6,907 bases of DNA from an uncultured Flavihumibacter sp. (GTDB lineage Bacteria > Bacteroidota > Bacteroidia > Chitinophagales > Chitinophagaceae), in the NCBI GenBank assembly GCA_946481605.1, contig CAMLPA010000172.1, positions 1-6,907 of the forward strand, in the 5' to 3' direction. This document shows, in pieces, positions 1 to 6,907 of the stretch. Every line of letters begins with the position of its first letter. Positions within the stretch are counted from its first letter, which is position 1. The notes under the pieces are model-generated. The model was not told the DNA's origin. It worked only from the letters and a program-made list of their open reading frames with translations, and made no database searches. Both the position numbers and the translations under genes were made by a program.

Positions 1-1496
1 AACTTAAAAGACTGCATGTATCCATTACCGTTAACCCGTAAAATATACATCCCCGACCGCAGCACAGGTAATTTTTCCATCAGTATTGTTCGTGTTCCCT
101 GTTGGACCTGCTTTCTTTCAAAAGCAACCCTTATGCCGGAATGATCCATCAATTCAAGTTCAACCATACCGGATTTTTCAGCATACAATTCCCCCTCAAT
201 AGTTTGTCCGATAACAGTAGATTTTAATGTAAATGCCGTTCCGGCCTCATGCCCCATTACATGAACCGTCGCTGAATAATAAGTTCTTCCTTCATTCGTG
301 ATGGTTCTTACGCGGTAATGGGTGCTTCCATCCACCACTTCTTCGTTGTCGGTAAAAGTATAGTTAGAAGTTCCAGAAACGGGAACTTTTTTCCAGTTGA
401 TAAACTCACGGTAATGTGGTGCTTTCTTTTCTATCACATATTCTTTCACCTGCTGCTGATCGCTTACCTGGAAAGAAAGCTGAACTGAATTCTTTTGCTT
501 CCGGGCTTGTAAAGTAATTTTCGGTTCGTCCAGTACTGTCATGTGGGGATAAACGCAGGTAGCCAGGTCAGTAAGAAAATAGCCTGAAGCCGGGGCGCTC
601 ATGGTAGTGATCTGGTTCAGCAGAATAGTGGATTCAAGTGTACTGCCCATGTACAGGGAGGATGTACCGCTGGCGGCATCCGCAGAAGCCACATAAAAGT
701 TGCCGTACATATCAAATGCAGCACCGGAAACCCCGCGTCCCTGCATGGCAGGCATAGTGCCCACATAGTTCACGTGTATATCACCGGTACCGGCTGTTGA
801 GGGAATATTAGCTGCAGGAATCCGGTAGACTCTCGACTGATCGTAAGCCCATGCAGACGAAATAATGGTGTAATGCGAGCCGAAAATGTACATATCGCCA
901 TTGTTTGCGAAACAGATATCGCCATTGTACTGATGCCAGTTCGGCATTTCCGATCCCGGAATAAAACCCAGTGTTTCTATCGTAGTACATCCGTTGCTGG
1001 AAATACAATCACTGAATCGGACTACCCTTGTCCGTCCTGCGGAATCATTGGTTACAGCGTTTGTAGCAAGTGCGTACACCCTGTTATCAGGCCCTACGGC
1101 CATTTTTACGTAATGCTCATTGTTCATGGCATTGGGCGTGGTAGTCCTGACCCTGGTGTTTGATACTGGATCATGCGTCCAGAAATATTTATTGCTAACA
1201 TCCCGCGTCATGTAGAACATTCTTCCCGTAGCAGAAGAGATCGCGAAAGTGGCTGATCCATAAGAGCCGCCACTGGCAGCGTTTACAGAAAAGGAACGTA
1301 TGGTTGTGCCAATGGCTCCGTTTGAAAATTGTATGGGCGCTACATACACGCCTGTGGGGTTGGTCTGCCGCATAAAAATCCCATACATATTCGTGATGCC
1401 ATCGCAATTGAATTGTGCCTGCACATTTACTGTTACTAAAAACAGCGCAGTAAGCAACATGTACACACTTCTTTTGAGTGAGTAGAACTGTTTCAT
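1..1496 (-). CDS. Secreted beta-propeller-like protein with FnIII-like module and T9SS C-terminal domain (3' end cut by window edge)
   Basis: I translated this frame by hand: it is open from the ATG at 1494-1496 to the left edge, 498 codons plus two bases, with no stop or frameshift. Residues 1-27 form a signal peptide: Lys/Arg in the first nine residues, a hydrophobic core at 13-23, and a likely cleavage after V-Q-A at 25-27. Residues 28 to about 320 contain four segments of the form hydrophobic-x-(D/N)-x-x-G-x-hydrophobic-Y, near 82-97, 131-145, 194-207 and 258-271, which resemble NHL-type beta-propeller blades. Residues 326-413 look like the fibronectin-III-like module common in Bacteroidota secreted proteins, with the pattern VKEYVIEKK...THYRVRTI. 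From 422 on, the sequence resembles a T9SS sorting domain, ending with the typical G-M-Y-I-L-R-V strand at 482-488 followed by QSFK, so probably only a few codons are missing. A canonical YPNP motif is not seen. Met13 is a worse start because it would remove the charged n-region. It probably shares an mRNA with the gene 38 bp upstream. The ligand or enzyme activity is unknown; no catalytic motif was recognised. Confidence 0.88.
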   Translation of the reverse strand, partial: MKQFYSLKRSVYMLLTALFLVTVNVQAQFNCDGITNMYGIFMRQTNPTGVYVAPIQFSNGAIGTTIRSFSVNAASGGSYGSATFAISSATGRMFYMTRDVSNKYFWTHDPVSNTRVRTTTPNAMNNEHYVKMAVGPDNRVYALATNAVTNDSAGRTRVVRFSDCISSNGCTTIETLGFIPGSEMPNWHQYNGDICFANNGDMYIFGSHYTIISSAWAYDQSRVYRIPAANIPSTAGTGDIHVNYVGTMPAMQGRGVSGAAFDMYGNFYVASADAASGTSSLYMGSTLESTILLNQITTMSAPASGYFLTDLATCVYPHMTVLDEPKITLQARKQKNSVQLSFQVSDQQQVKEYVIEKKAPHYREFINWKKVPVSGTSNYTFTDNEEVVDGSTHYRVRTITNEGRTYYSATVHVMGHEAGTAFTLKSTVIGQTIEGELYAEKSGMVELELMDHSGIRVAFERKQVQQGTRTILMEKLPVLRSGMYILRVNGNGYMQSFK

Positions 1497-1534
1497 GGAT
1501 ATTTGTTTTCGGGTGAGGATTGAGGGTGGTCTGC

Positions 1535-4492
1535 TTATTTTTTGATGAACGGAAATACCTGGCGTTGGTCCGCTCCTTCCACCACAAACTGGTAGAGGCC
1601 TGGATGCAACTGGCTCATGGGTAATGTATATTGTTGCGCGCCTGCGGAAAGTTTCAACTCCCGTTTCCACAACAGGCGACCGTTGTTGTCAAATACTTTC
1701 CATTGGTAGGAACCGGAATTTCTGAGGTTACACGACACCGTTATATCCGACAATACCGGGTTCGGATAGATGTTCCATCCTTCAGAAGCCTTCTGCAATA
1801 AAGTGACCGTTTCACTGTATTCGTGTGTACCGTCGTTGTTGAGGATTTTCAGCCGGTAATAAATTTTTCCATTCCAGGTAATGGCGTGCCGGAAGTTATA
1901 GCTGGCGCCGCCACCATTATTCGCCTTCGGGAGGGCTCTTCCCGCTTCCATGAAATGAACGGCATCCGTGCTGTATTCCACCACAAAATGCCGGATACTT
2001 TCTTCCATTTCCGTTTGCCAGGTGAGTTCATTCTCCTTCACTTTGCTCACGCCCTTGAAGTAAGTCATTTTCACGGGAAGGGTTCCTTGCGGCGCGAGTG
2101 CGCGGCCCCAGAAGCCTCTACCGTAGGAGGACATACGCAGTTCGTTTCCAGAAGTGATCACGATATCACTGACCAGGATCGCATCCCCGAAACCTTCGTT
2201 GTAAGCAGTCCAGTTGGTGGGAATAGTGGAAGGCAGTGTTCCGGAAGTGGGCAGATTTTGTACATAGAACACGCCAATGTCATTGCCTACATACAGGTTG
2301 CCGGTGTTGTTGGGGTCGAACGCGAGTGTGTTGTGCGGAACATCAGGCAGGTTACCATCTATATCGGACCAGTTCGCGCCGCCGTCATGACTCAGGAATA
2401 CATGGGAAGTTCTGAAGCCGGATAATGTAACGGCCACACGGTTTTTGTTGGCGGGGTCAACCGCTATTTTGGAGAAATACCTGTCGGGAAGTCCGGATGT
2501 AATGTTGGTAAATGTTCCGCCACCATCGCCGGTGCGGTACATGCGTGTGGAAGCGCCGCCACCAGGACAGGTGGAGAGGTACACCATATTCGCATCATTA
2601 GGCGCAACGGTGATGGTGAGAATGGGCGCTGAACTGTTTACAAGCACATTGCCGCCGTTCCGGTTGCTCCAACTGCCGCCGGTATTGGTGCTTCTTTTGA
2701 AATAGATGGTGCCACCATACATGGTGGAGGGTGCACTGGGCGCGATAACGAAAGGCGCATTGAAACACGCGTTTTCAGCAGGTGGTAATCCTGAATTGGT
2801 GAATACACTGCTAAAACTGGATGCCCTGTTGGTTGATTTTTTAATGTTGAGAAAGTAAGAGGCGATGAAGCAGACATCATCATCCGTTGGATGGATCGCG
2901 GTATGGAAGCCATCTCCCAGGTTGGGTACTCTTCTGCAACCCGGCGCTCCTGCATATACCACACCTTCATTGTCCTGCATGCCGCCGAGCATAAAATCGG
3001 GATCCTGTTGGGATACGCTCATATTGGCATAAATCTGTGCGGTTTGTAGCCCGCCATTCAGCGCCACAAAACTGTTCGTACCGCTGATGTCCTGCCGGAA
3101 GATGCCCCCGTCGGTGCAGATGTATAGGTGATTATCATTATGAGGAGAGAAAATCAGTTTATGAATATCCGCATGTACATAGGTGTTAGCCGTACCTTCC
3201 GCGGTGGTGCCCACGGTGGTTTTGTTGACGTCCCACTGGCTCCAGTCACTTCTTTTGGTGAAGGAACTGCCGCTGTTCGTGGAACGGTACACATCCATTT
3301 CAGCCCAGAACACGGTAGCGGCGGAACTTCTGCTCACGGCCACATCGTGCGCGTACCAACCCTGGTTGTTGATGATGGAGGTGGTACTTTTGGAAAAGCT
3401 GGCCCCTTCATCAGCAGAATAATAAAGTCCGTTGGTGTTGGAAGTCTGGGGCGCCTTGCCAACGCTTACATATACACGACTGCTGTTGTTGGGACTGATA
3501 TCCACCATGATCTTTCCGGAAATGGAAGTCGGCAATCCACCACCCAGTTTGGTGAACGAGGGTGTGGCTGTATTCACGTTCGTGGATTTGTACAATCCTG
3601 TTCCCGTTGATTCAAAGTTTCCGCAGCCTACATACAATACGCTTGAACTGCCGGGCTTCATGCAGAGGTCCATGGCCATCACCACGGAGTGAATTTTCGT
3701 CCATGAAGCGCCCGCATCACTTGTTTTGTACACGCCATCGGTGGTAGCTGCGTACATGATATTGGCGTTGTTCGGATCGGCCACCATATCGTTCACACTC
3801 ATCATGTTGTTTACAGAAAAATCGAGGGCTTTGCTCCAGGTGGCGCCGCCATCGGTGGAACGCAGGATGCCCACACCATAAGAACCTCTGAACGTGCGGA
3901 TATTACCGGAACCGGTGGTACCCGATTCAGTGGTGCCGTAATTGTACACTTCTCCCGTTCCCACGAGGATGATATCCGGATCGGTGGGATGAAACAGGAT
4001 GGAACTTACACCAAGCACCGGGAACCCGGTAGAAACATATTCCCAGGAAATCCCATTTGTGCCACCGGTCCCCCCAACGGTTGTTCTCCACAAGCCGCCA
4101 CTGGCGGAACCGGCGTACATAATATTGGCATTGGTGGGGTGGAAACCGATGCAGAGTATCCTGCCGGCGAAATTCATGGGTGCCAGGGCTTCCCAATCGG
4201 CAGTATTGGTTCTGGCCTGTAGGCCGTTCTCCCTTTTTTGGGAGGCCATGTCCATTGCTCTTGCCCGGAAAAAAGCGCCGGAATACGGGGCTGCATTGAG
4301 TTTTTTGCCGGGATAGGTCCGCATTTCTCCCCAAAGGTTCATGGCGGAGAAAATGCCCGGAACACCTTCGCCTTCTTCTTCCTCCCGTTCTTCAGGGGAT
4401 AAAAGCTGGCCGGTAAAGCAGAGAAAAGTAAAGAATACACCTATGCAGGCAGCAACGGCGATCTTTACAGGAAAAGGGTAAAGCTTTCGCAT
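1535..4492 (-). CDS. Large secreted Asp-box (BNR/VPS10-like) beta-propeller protein with T9SS type A sorting domain
   Basis: A 985-residue exported protein. Residues 1-28 form a signal peptide with Arg2/Lys3, Lys10 and a hydrophobic core at 11-27. It is followed by a very acidic stretch at 34-43. Residues about 100-800 carry Asp-box motifs (S-x-D-x-G-x-x-W/F), clear at 211-219, 256-264, 358-366, 653-661 and 700-708, and weaker at 403-411, 552-560 and 600-608, where Asn replaces Asp. Interleaved are strands of the type NIMYAGSASGGLW (123-135) and IILVGTGE (174-181). The motifs GGMQDNEG (503-510) and SYGRGFW (789-795) are, to my knowledge, typical of VPS10/sortilin-like and GH74-like propellers, so one large or two stacked propellers are likely. 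Residues 805-898 form the FnIII-like module beginning LPVKMTYF. Residues 907-985 form the T9SS tail: N-IYPNP at 907-911, G-LYQFVV at 965-971, ending in basic PFIKK. In known systems the signal peptide directs Sec export and this tail is removed as PorSS/T9SS passes the protein across the outer membrane. Whether it binds or cleaves a glycan cannot be told; sialidase or xyloglucanase activity should not be assumed. No Shine-Dalgarno precedes the ATG. It heads a probable two-gene unit with the next propeller gene. Confidence 0.93.
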   Translation of the reverse strand: MRKLYPFPVKIAVAACIGVFFTFLCFTGQLLSPEEREEEEGEGVPGIFSAMNLWGEMRTYPGKKLNAAPYSGAFFRARAMDMASQKRENGLQARTNTADWEALAPMNFAGRILCIGFHPTNANIMYAGSASGGLWRTTVGGTGGTNGISWEYVSTGFPVLGVSSILFHPTDPDIILVGTGEVYNYGTTESGTTGSGNIRTFRGSYGVGILRSTDGGATWSKALDFSVNNMMSVNDMVADPNNANIMYAATTDGVYKTSDAGASWTKIHSVVMAMDLCMKPGSSSVLYVGCGNFESTGTGLYKSTNVNTATPSFTKLGGGLPTSISGKIMVDISPNNSSRVYVSVGKAPQTSNTNGLYYSADEGASFSKSTTSIINNQGWYAHDVAVSRSSAATVFWAEMDVYRSTNSGSSFTKRSDWSQWDVNKTTVGTTAEGTANTYVHADIHKLIFSPHNDNHLYICTDGGIFRQDISGTNSFVALNGGLQTAQIYANMSVSQQDPDFMLGGMQDNEGVVYAGAPGCRRVPNLGDGFHTAIHPTDDDVCFIASYFLNIKKSTNRASSFSSVFTNSGLPPAENACFNAPFVIAPSAPSTMYGGTIYFKRSTNTGGSWSNRNGGNVLVNSSAPILTITVAPNDANMVYLSTCPGGGASTRMYRTGDGGGTFTNITSGLPDRYFSKIAVDPANKNRVAVTLSGFRTSHVFLSHDGGANWSDIDGNLPDVPHNTLAFDPNNTGNLYVGNDIGVFYVQNLPTSGTLPSTIPTNWTAYNEGFGDAILVSDIVITSGNELRMSSYGRGFWGRALAPQGTLPVKMTYFKGVSKVKENELTWQTEMEESIRHFVVEYSTDAVHFMEAGRALPKANNGGGASYNFRHAITWNGKIYYRLKILNNDGTHEYSETVTLLQKASEGWNIYPNPVLSDITVSCNLRNSGSYQWKVFDNNGRLLWKRELKLSAGAQQYTLPMSQLHPGLYQFVVEGADQRQVFPFIKK
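2369..3862 (-). repeat. Asp-box (BNR) motif repeats inside the 985-aa propeller protein
   Basis: The segment codes for residues 211-708, which hold eight short Asp-box motifs, for example RSTDGGATW, KTSDAGASW, YSADEGASF and LSHDGGANW. A ninth, degenerate one (KSTN...PSF) lies near 302-313. In known folds the motif sits in a hairpin turn at the edge of propeller blades and is structural rather than catalytic. Spacing is irregular, from about 44 to 141 residues, so these are diverged protein repeats and not tandem DNA repeats. Confidence 0.85.
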
Positions 4493-4612
4493 GTCTGGAT
4501 ATTGGATGAATACTGTTTACAACTTTTAAGGACCGGAGCATTGAAAATCACTAAACAATACACCGATCAAAAAATATAAACCACCTACAATAAATACTTT
4601 TTACACTTATTT

Positions 4613-4641
4613 ATTATAGATATTTCCACTAATAACGATAA
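4613..4641 (-). promoter_or_regulatory. Possible promoter for the T9SS propeller pair
   Basis: On the minus strand TATAAT lies at 4618-4613, preceded by exactly 17 bp and the weak -35-like TTATCG at 4641-4636. This would put the transcript start about 110 bp before the ATG. The -35-like part overlaps the palindrome at 4633-4660, which would suit control by a DNA-binding protein. Bacteroidota housekeeping promoters usually follow TTTG and TAnnTTTG instead, and I see no well-spaced pair of those here. The call is therefore tentative, and AT-rich DNA yields such matches by chance. Confidence 0.22.
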
Positions 4642-4660
4642 GTGATTTCACTTATTGTTA
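4633..4660. repeat. 28-bp near-perfect palindrome, possible operator
   Basis: The left arm TAACGATAAGTG (4633-4644) and right arm CACTTATTGTTA (4649-4660) pair at 11 of 12 positions around an ATTT centre. The only mismatch is g4637 against t4656. There is no T-run after it on either strand, so it is unlikely to be a terminator. Its position between the atp terminator and the next gene suits a binding site for a dimeric regulator. The regulator is unknown. Confidence 0.5.
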
Positions 4661-4676
4661 ACCCGGCATTACACGC

Positions 4677-4708
4677 AAAAAAAAATCCCCCCGGGAACCG
4701 GAGGGATT
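4677..4708 (-). terminator. Intrinsic terminator of the ATP synthase operon
   Basis: On the minus strand an 11-bp GC-rich stem (AATCCCTCCGG with CCGGGGGGATT, one U-G wobble) closes a 3-nt loop. The right arm runs directly into a run of nine T including its last two bases (4685-4677). It starts 22 bp after the atpA stop codon. This is a textbook rho-independent terminator and marks the end of the atp transcript. Confidence 0.93.
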
Positions 4709-4729
4709 GTATTCAGAAGAAATTAATTC

Positions 4730-6307
4730 TTATTTGAACTGAGCCGCGATGTTTTTAGCGAGTTCGGTCATTTTGGCGATACCTGCGTCGGGCAGATTGC
4801 CTTTTTTGAATTCAGCCAGTACATCGGGAAGTTTGTTTTCCATTTCGAGGAGGAATTGCTCTTCGAATTCCTTCACCTTTTTAACGGGCACTTCGCGGAG
4901 CAAACCTTGTGTACCGAGGTAGATCATGGCGACCTGCTTTTCTACGGAGAAAGGCGCGAACTGGGCCTGTTTCAGGATTTCCACGTTACGGGCACCTTTG
5001 TCGAGTACCAGTTTGGTAGCGGCATCGAGGTCACCACCGAATTTGGAGAACGCTTCCATTTCGCGGTAGAGAGCCTGGTCCAGCTTCAGCGTACCGGATA
5101 CCTTCTTCATGGATTTGATCTGCGCGTTACCACCTACGCGGCTCACGGAGATACCCACGTTAATGGCCGGGCGGATACCTGCGTTGAAGAGGTTACCTTC
5201 CAGGAAGATCTGTCCGTCGGTGATGGAGATCACGTTCGTCGGGATATAAGCCGATACGTCACCGGCTTGTGTCTCGATGATGGGCAGGGCGGTCAGAGAA
5301 CCACCACCTTTCACGAGGTGTTTGATGGATTCGGGGAGATCGTTCATTTTAGCGGCGATCTCATCTTTTGCGATCACTTTGGCGGCGCGTTCCAGCAAGC
5401 GGGAGTGCAGGTAGAATACGTCACCGGGATAAGCCTCACGTCCTGGGGGACGGCGGAGCAGCAGGGACACCTCACGGTAGGCCACGGCTTGCTTGGAGAG
5501 GTCATCGAAAATGATCAGTGCGGGGCGACCTGTATCGCGGAAGAACTCACCGATGGCGGCTCCTGCGAAAGGTGCGTAGAACTGTTGTGGAGCGGGGTCG
5601 GAAGCGGAAGCTGCCACGATGGTGGTATATTCCATCGCGCCATTGTCTTCCAGGGTCTTCATCACACCAGCGATGGTGGATGCTTTCTGTCCGATGGCCA
5701 CATATATACAATAAACAGGCTTACCTGCTTTGTAGAATTCTTTCTGGTTGATGATGGTATCAACGGCGATCGCGGTTTTACCGGTCTGACGGTCACCGAT
5801 GATCAGTTCCCTTTGTCCACGACCGATAGGAATCATGGCGTCGATGGCCTTGATACCGGTTTGGAGGGGTTCTTTAACGGGTTCACGGAAAATAACGCCG
5901 GGCGCTTTTCTTTCCAATGGCATTTCGTAGAGGTCACCGGTGATGGGGCCTTTACCATCGATGGGTTCACCCAGGGTGTTGATTACCCGTCCAACCACAC
6001 CTTCACCTACATTAATAGAGGCGATTTTGCCGGTGCGGCGAACTTTGGAACCTTCCCTGATGTCGCCACTCTCTCCCATCAGAACGACACCTACGTTGTC
6101 TTCTTCCAGGTTCAGTGCGATGGCTTTAACGCCGTTCTCAAATTCAACCAGTTCCCCTGAGCGAACGCTGCTCAGTCCGTACACGCGGGCGATACCATCA
6201 CCCACCTGGAGTACGGTGCCTACTTCTTCCAGATCTGCAGAAGCATTGAAATTGCTCAATTGCTGACGCAATATCGCCGAAATCTCATCTGGTTTGATGT
6301 CTACCAT
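4730..6307 (-). CDS. atpA: F1Fo ATP synthase subunit alpha
   Basis: The protein has 525 residues, slightly longer than the roughly 513 of the E. coli subunit. Alpha alternates with beta in the F1 hexamer on the cytoplasmic side of the inner membrane. It carries the non-catalytic nucleotide sites and gives an arginine to each catalytic site. The N-terminal beta-barrel is at about 25-95. The P-loop GDRQTGKT is at 171-178, and the Walker B strand ALIIFDD at 263-269. The family signature [10 protein letters not shown] is at 380-389, directly followed by the conserved Arg390 of SRVGG. The C-terminal helical domain runs from about 395 to the end. Between LERAAK (305-310) and GSLTALP (336-342) there is a longer loop than in E. 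coli, of a kind I associate with Bacteroidota. The start [10 protein letters not shown] fits the family. It lies 36 bp after atpH and is followed by a terminator instead of atpG. All key residues are present, so it should be functional. Confidence 0.98.
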   Translation of the reverse strand: MVDIKPDEISAILRQQLSNFNASADLEEVGTVLQVGDGIARVYGLSSVRSGELVEFENGVKAIALNLEEDNVGVVLMGESGDIREGSKVRRTGKIASINVGEGVVGRVINTLGEPIDGKGPITGDLYEMPLERKAPGVIFREPVKEPLQTGIKAIDAMIPIGRGQRELIIGDRQTGKTAIAVDTIINQKEFYKAGKPVYCIYVAIGQKASTIAGVMKTLEDNGAMEYTTIVAASASDPAPQQFYAPFAGAAIGEFFRDTGRPALIIFDDLSKQAVAYREVSLLLRRPPGREAYPGDVFYLHSRLLERAAKVIAKDEIAAKMNDLPESIKHLVKGGGSLTALPIIETQAGDVSAYIPTNVISITDGQIFLEGNLFNAGIRPAINVGISVSRVGGNAQIKSMKKVSGTLKLDQALYREMEAFSKFGGDLDAATKLVLDKGARNVEILKQAQFAPFSVEKQVAMIYLGTQGLLREVPVKKVKEFEEQFLLEMENKLPDVLAEFKKGNLPDAGIAKMTELAKNIAAQFK

Positions 6308-6343
6308 TTTCTGTTTATTTAAAGCGTTTGTTTTTTAAAAAGT
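6308..6343 (-). promoter_or_regulatory. A-rich translation leader of atpA without Shine-Dalgarno
   Basis: The 36 bp between the atpH stop and the atpA ATG read on the minus strand as a mostly A and T sequence ending AAATAAACAGAAA before the ATG. No AGGAGG-like motif is present. In Bacteroidota, A-rich unstructured leaders commonly replace the Shine-Dalgarno site. The short gap fits co-transcription with atpH. Confidence 0.5.
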
Positions 6344-6907
6344 CTATCTGATGTTAAAAATATAGTCGTTGTTCAGGAACTGCTTCTTCACATCACGCAG
6401 GTCGCGGATAATGCTGGCATCCACCAGGCTATCCCCCATTTCAAGGACGAAACCGCCGATGATGCTTTCGTCCACCACTGTTTCCAGTTCCACGTTCTGC
6501 ATGGGAGTGGAAGACTGAATCCTTTTCACGATAGCACCTTTCAGTTCCTCGCTTACGGGAACGGCTGTGGTGAGTTTTACTTCGTGAATACCTTTCAGCA
6601 GTTTGTATTGCTGCAGGAACGCGGTGGCGATTTCAGGCAACACGTTCTCCCTTCCTTTCCTGATCAGCAAAGACGCGAATGCGGTGGTGAGTTCACTGAT
6701 TCTTCCGCTCAACACGGATTCCATGATCTTCAGCTTTTTATCGCCGGGAATCACGGGGCTTCTCATCAGTGTTACAAAGTCAGGGTTCTGTTTGCAGACA
6801 GCCTGTAAAAATTCCATATCCTTGAATACCACTTCCAGTTGGTTGCGTTCTGTTGCCAGATCGACCAGACTTTTCGCGTATCTTCCTGCTAAACGGGGAT
6901 TCTGCAT
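6344..6907 (-). CDS. atpH: F1Fo ATP synthase subunit delta
   Basis: The protein has 187 residues, the normal length for the delta (OSCP) subunit. This subunit sits on top of F1 and ties the alpha/beta head to the peripheral stalk formed by subunit b. The N-terminal helical domain covers about 1-105 and opens with NPRLAGRYAKSLVDLA (3-18), typical of the family. The C-terminal signature is seen at 139-158, with V139, L141, V145-D146, I149, G151-G152-F153 and the final M157-G158. The ATG uses the last three bases of the window. The close match of the first residues to the family start suggests the gene is complete, although an upstream in-frame start cannot be excluded. The stop is TAG. It is the gene before atpA, the usual atpH-atpA order; atpF is expected just outside the window. 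Confidence 0.96.
   Translation of the reverse strand: MQNPRLAGRYAKSLVDLATERNQLEVVFKDMEFLQAVCKQNPDFVTLMRSPVIPGDKKLKIMESVLSGRISELTTAFASLLIRKGRENVLPEIATAFLQQYKLLKGIHEVKLTTAVPVSEELKGAIVKRIQSSTPMQNVELETVVDESIIGGFVLEMGDSLVDASIIRDLRDVKKQFLNNDYIFNIR

Larger units (their letters stand above)
4493..4676. other. AT-rich intergenic region between the ATP synthase terminator and the propeller gene
   Basis: This 184-bp stretch has no convincing reading frame. It is visibly richer in A and T than the flanking genes. It contains the palindrome at 4633-4660, another CACTTAT copy at 4604-4610, and an 8-bp inverted repeat (AATAAATA at 4589-4596 with TATTTATT at 4608-4615). The last 18 bases before the propeller start codon lack a Shine-Dalgarno motif. 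It should hold the promoter and 5' leader of the downstream pair, because the atp operon is terminated just upstream. Confidence 0.7.

Noticed and set aside
1195..1587. 130-codon minus-strand frame spanning the gap between the two T9SS genes
   Set aside because: It overlaps both real genes in another frame and has a His/Trp/Cys-rich composition unlike a real protein. The signal-peptide frame starting at 1496 is clearly the coding one.
1823..2425. 200-codon plus-strand open frame, and another of 160 codons at 3128-3610
   Set aside because: Both are antisense to the Asp-box gene, whose frame is continuous and domain-supported. Neither has a plausible start region or domain.
4445..4456. Lipobox-like V-A-A-C at residues 13-16 of the 985-aa protein
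   Set aside because: The hydrophobic stretch before the cysteine is only five residues after Lys10 and the core continues well past it, so an ordinary signal peptide cleaved near residue 28 fits better.
4633..4660. Palindrome read as a second terminator
   Set aside because: The arms are AT-rich and no T-run follows on either strand, while a strong terminator already lies immediately upstream.
4493..4676. Possible small RNA or riboswitch in the intergenic region
   Set aside because: Apart from the palindrome and AT-rich inverted repeats there is no conserved aptamer-like architecture and no terminator before the start codon.
4856..6160. 434-codon open frame on the plus strand opposite atpA
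   Set aside because: It lies wholly antisense to a highly conserved gene. Its protein shows no recognisable domain and is rich in Cys, His and Gly in the way of reverse-complement frames. Codon bias of atpA explains it.

Overview
The window looks like ordinary chromosome of a member of the Bacteroidota, most likely in or near the Chitinophagaceae; the family is an inference from protein style. Three signs point there. Two genes encode secreted proteins with Bacteroidota-type FnIII-like and type IX secretion (T9SS) tail modules. The ATP synthase alpha subunit carries a loop extension I associate with this phylum. Start codons are preceded by A-rich leaders without Shine-Dalgarno motifs. All four genes lie on the minus strand, so transcription runs from high to low coordinates.

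Right part (4677-6907): the end of an F1Fo ATP synthase operon. atpH (delta subunit, complete, its ATG at the very edge of the window) is followed after 36 bp by atpA (alpha subunit, complete). A strong intrinsic terminator stands 22 bp beyond the atpA stop. No atpG (gamma subunit) follows atpA, although it is the usual next gene in many bacterial atp operons, so gamma must be encoded elsewhere.

Middle (4493-4676): an AT-rich intergenic stretch with a near-perfect 28-bp palindrome, a further copy of the palindrome's CACTTAT half-site, and a weak possible promoter for the next gene.

Left part (1-4492): two genes for secreted proteins in tandem, 38 bp apart and probably co-transcribed. The first (985 aa) is a large Asp-box/BNR, VPS10-like beta-propeller protein with an FnIII-like module and a T9SS C-terminal sorting domain. 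The second runs off the left edge with 498 codons visible. It has a signal peptide, NHL-like propeller repeats, an FnIII-like module and the start of a T9SS-type C-terminal domain, and probably lacks only a few codons. The pair looks like cell-surface or secreted T9SS cargo; the substrate or ligand cannot be told from sequence.

No RNA genes, CRISPR arrays, insertion sequences or phage genes were seen. I did not find a clearly new system. The most interesting points are the tandem T9SS propeller pair, the palindrome in front of it, and the atp operon ending after atpA.
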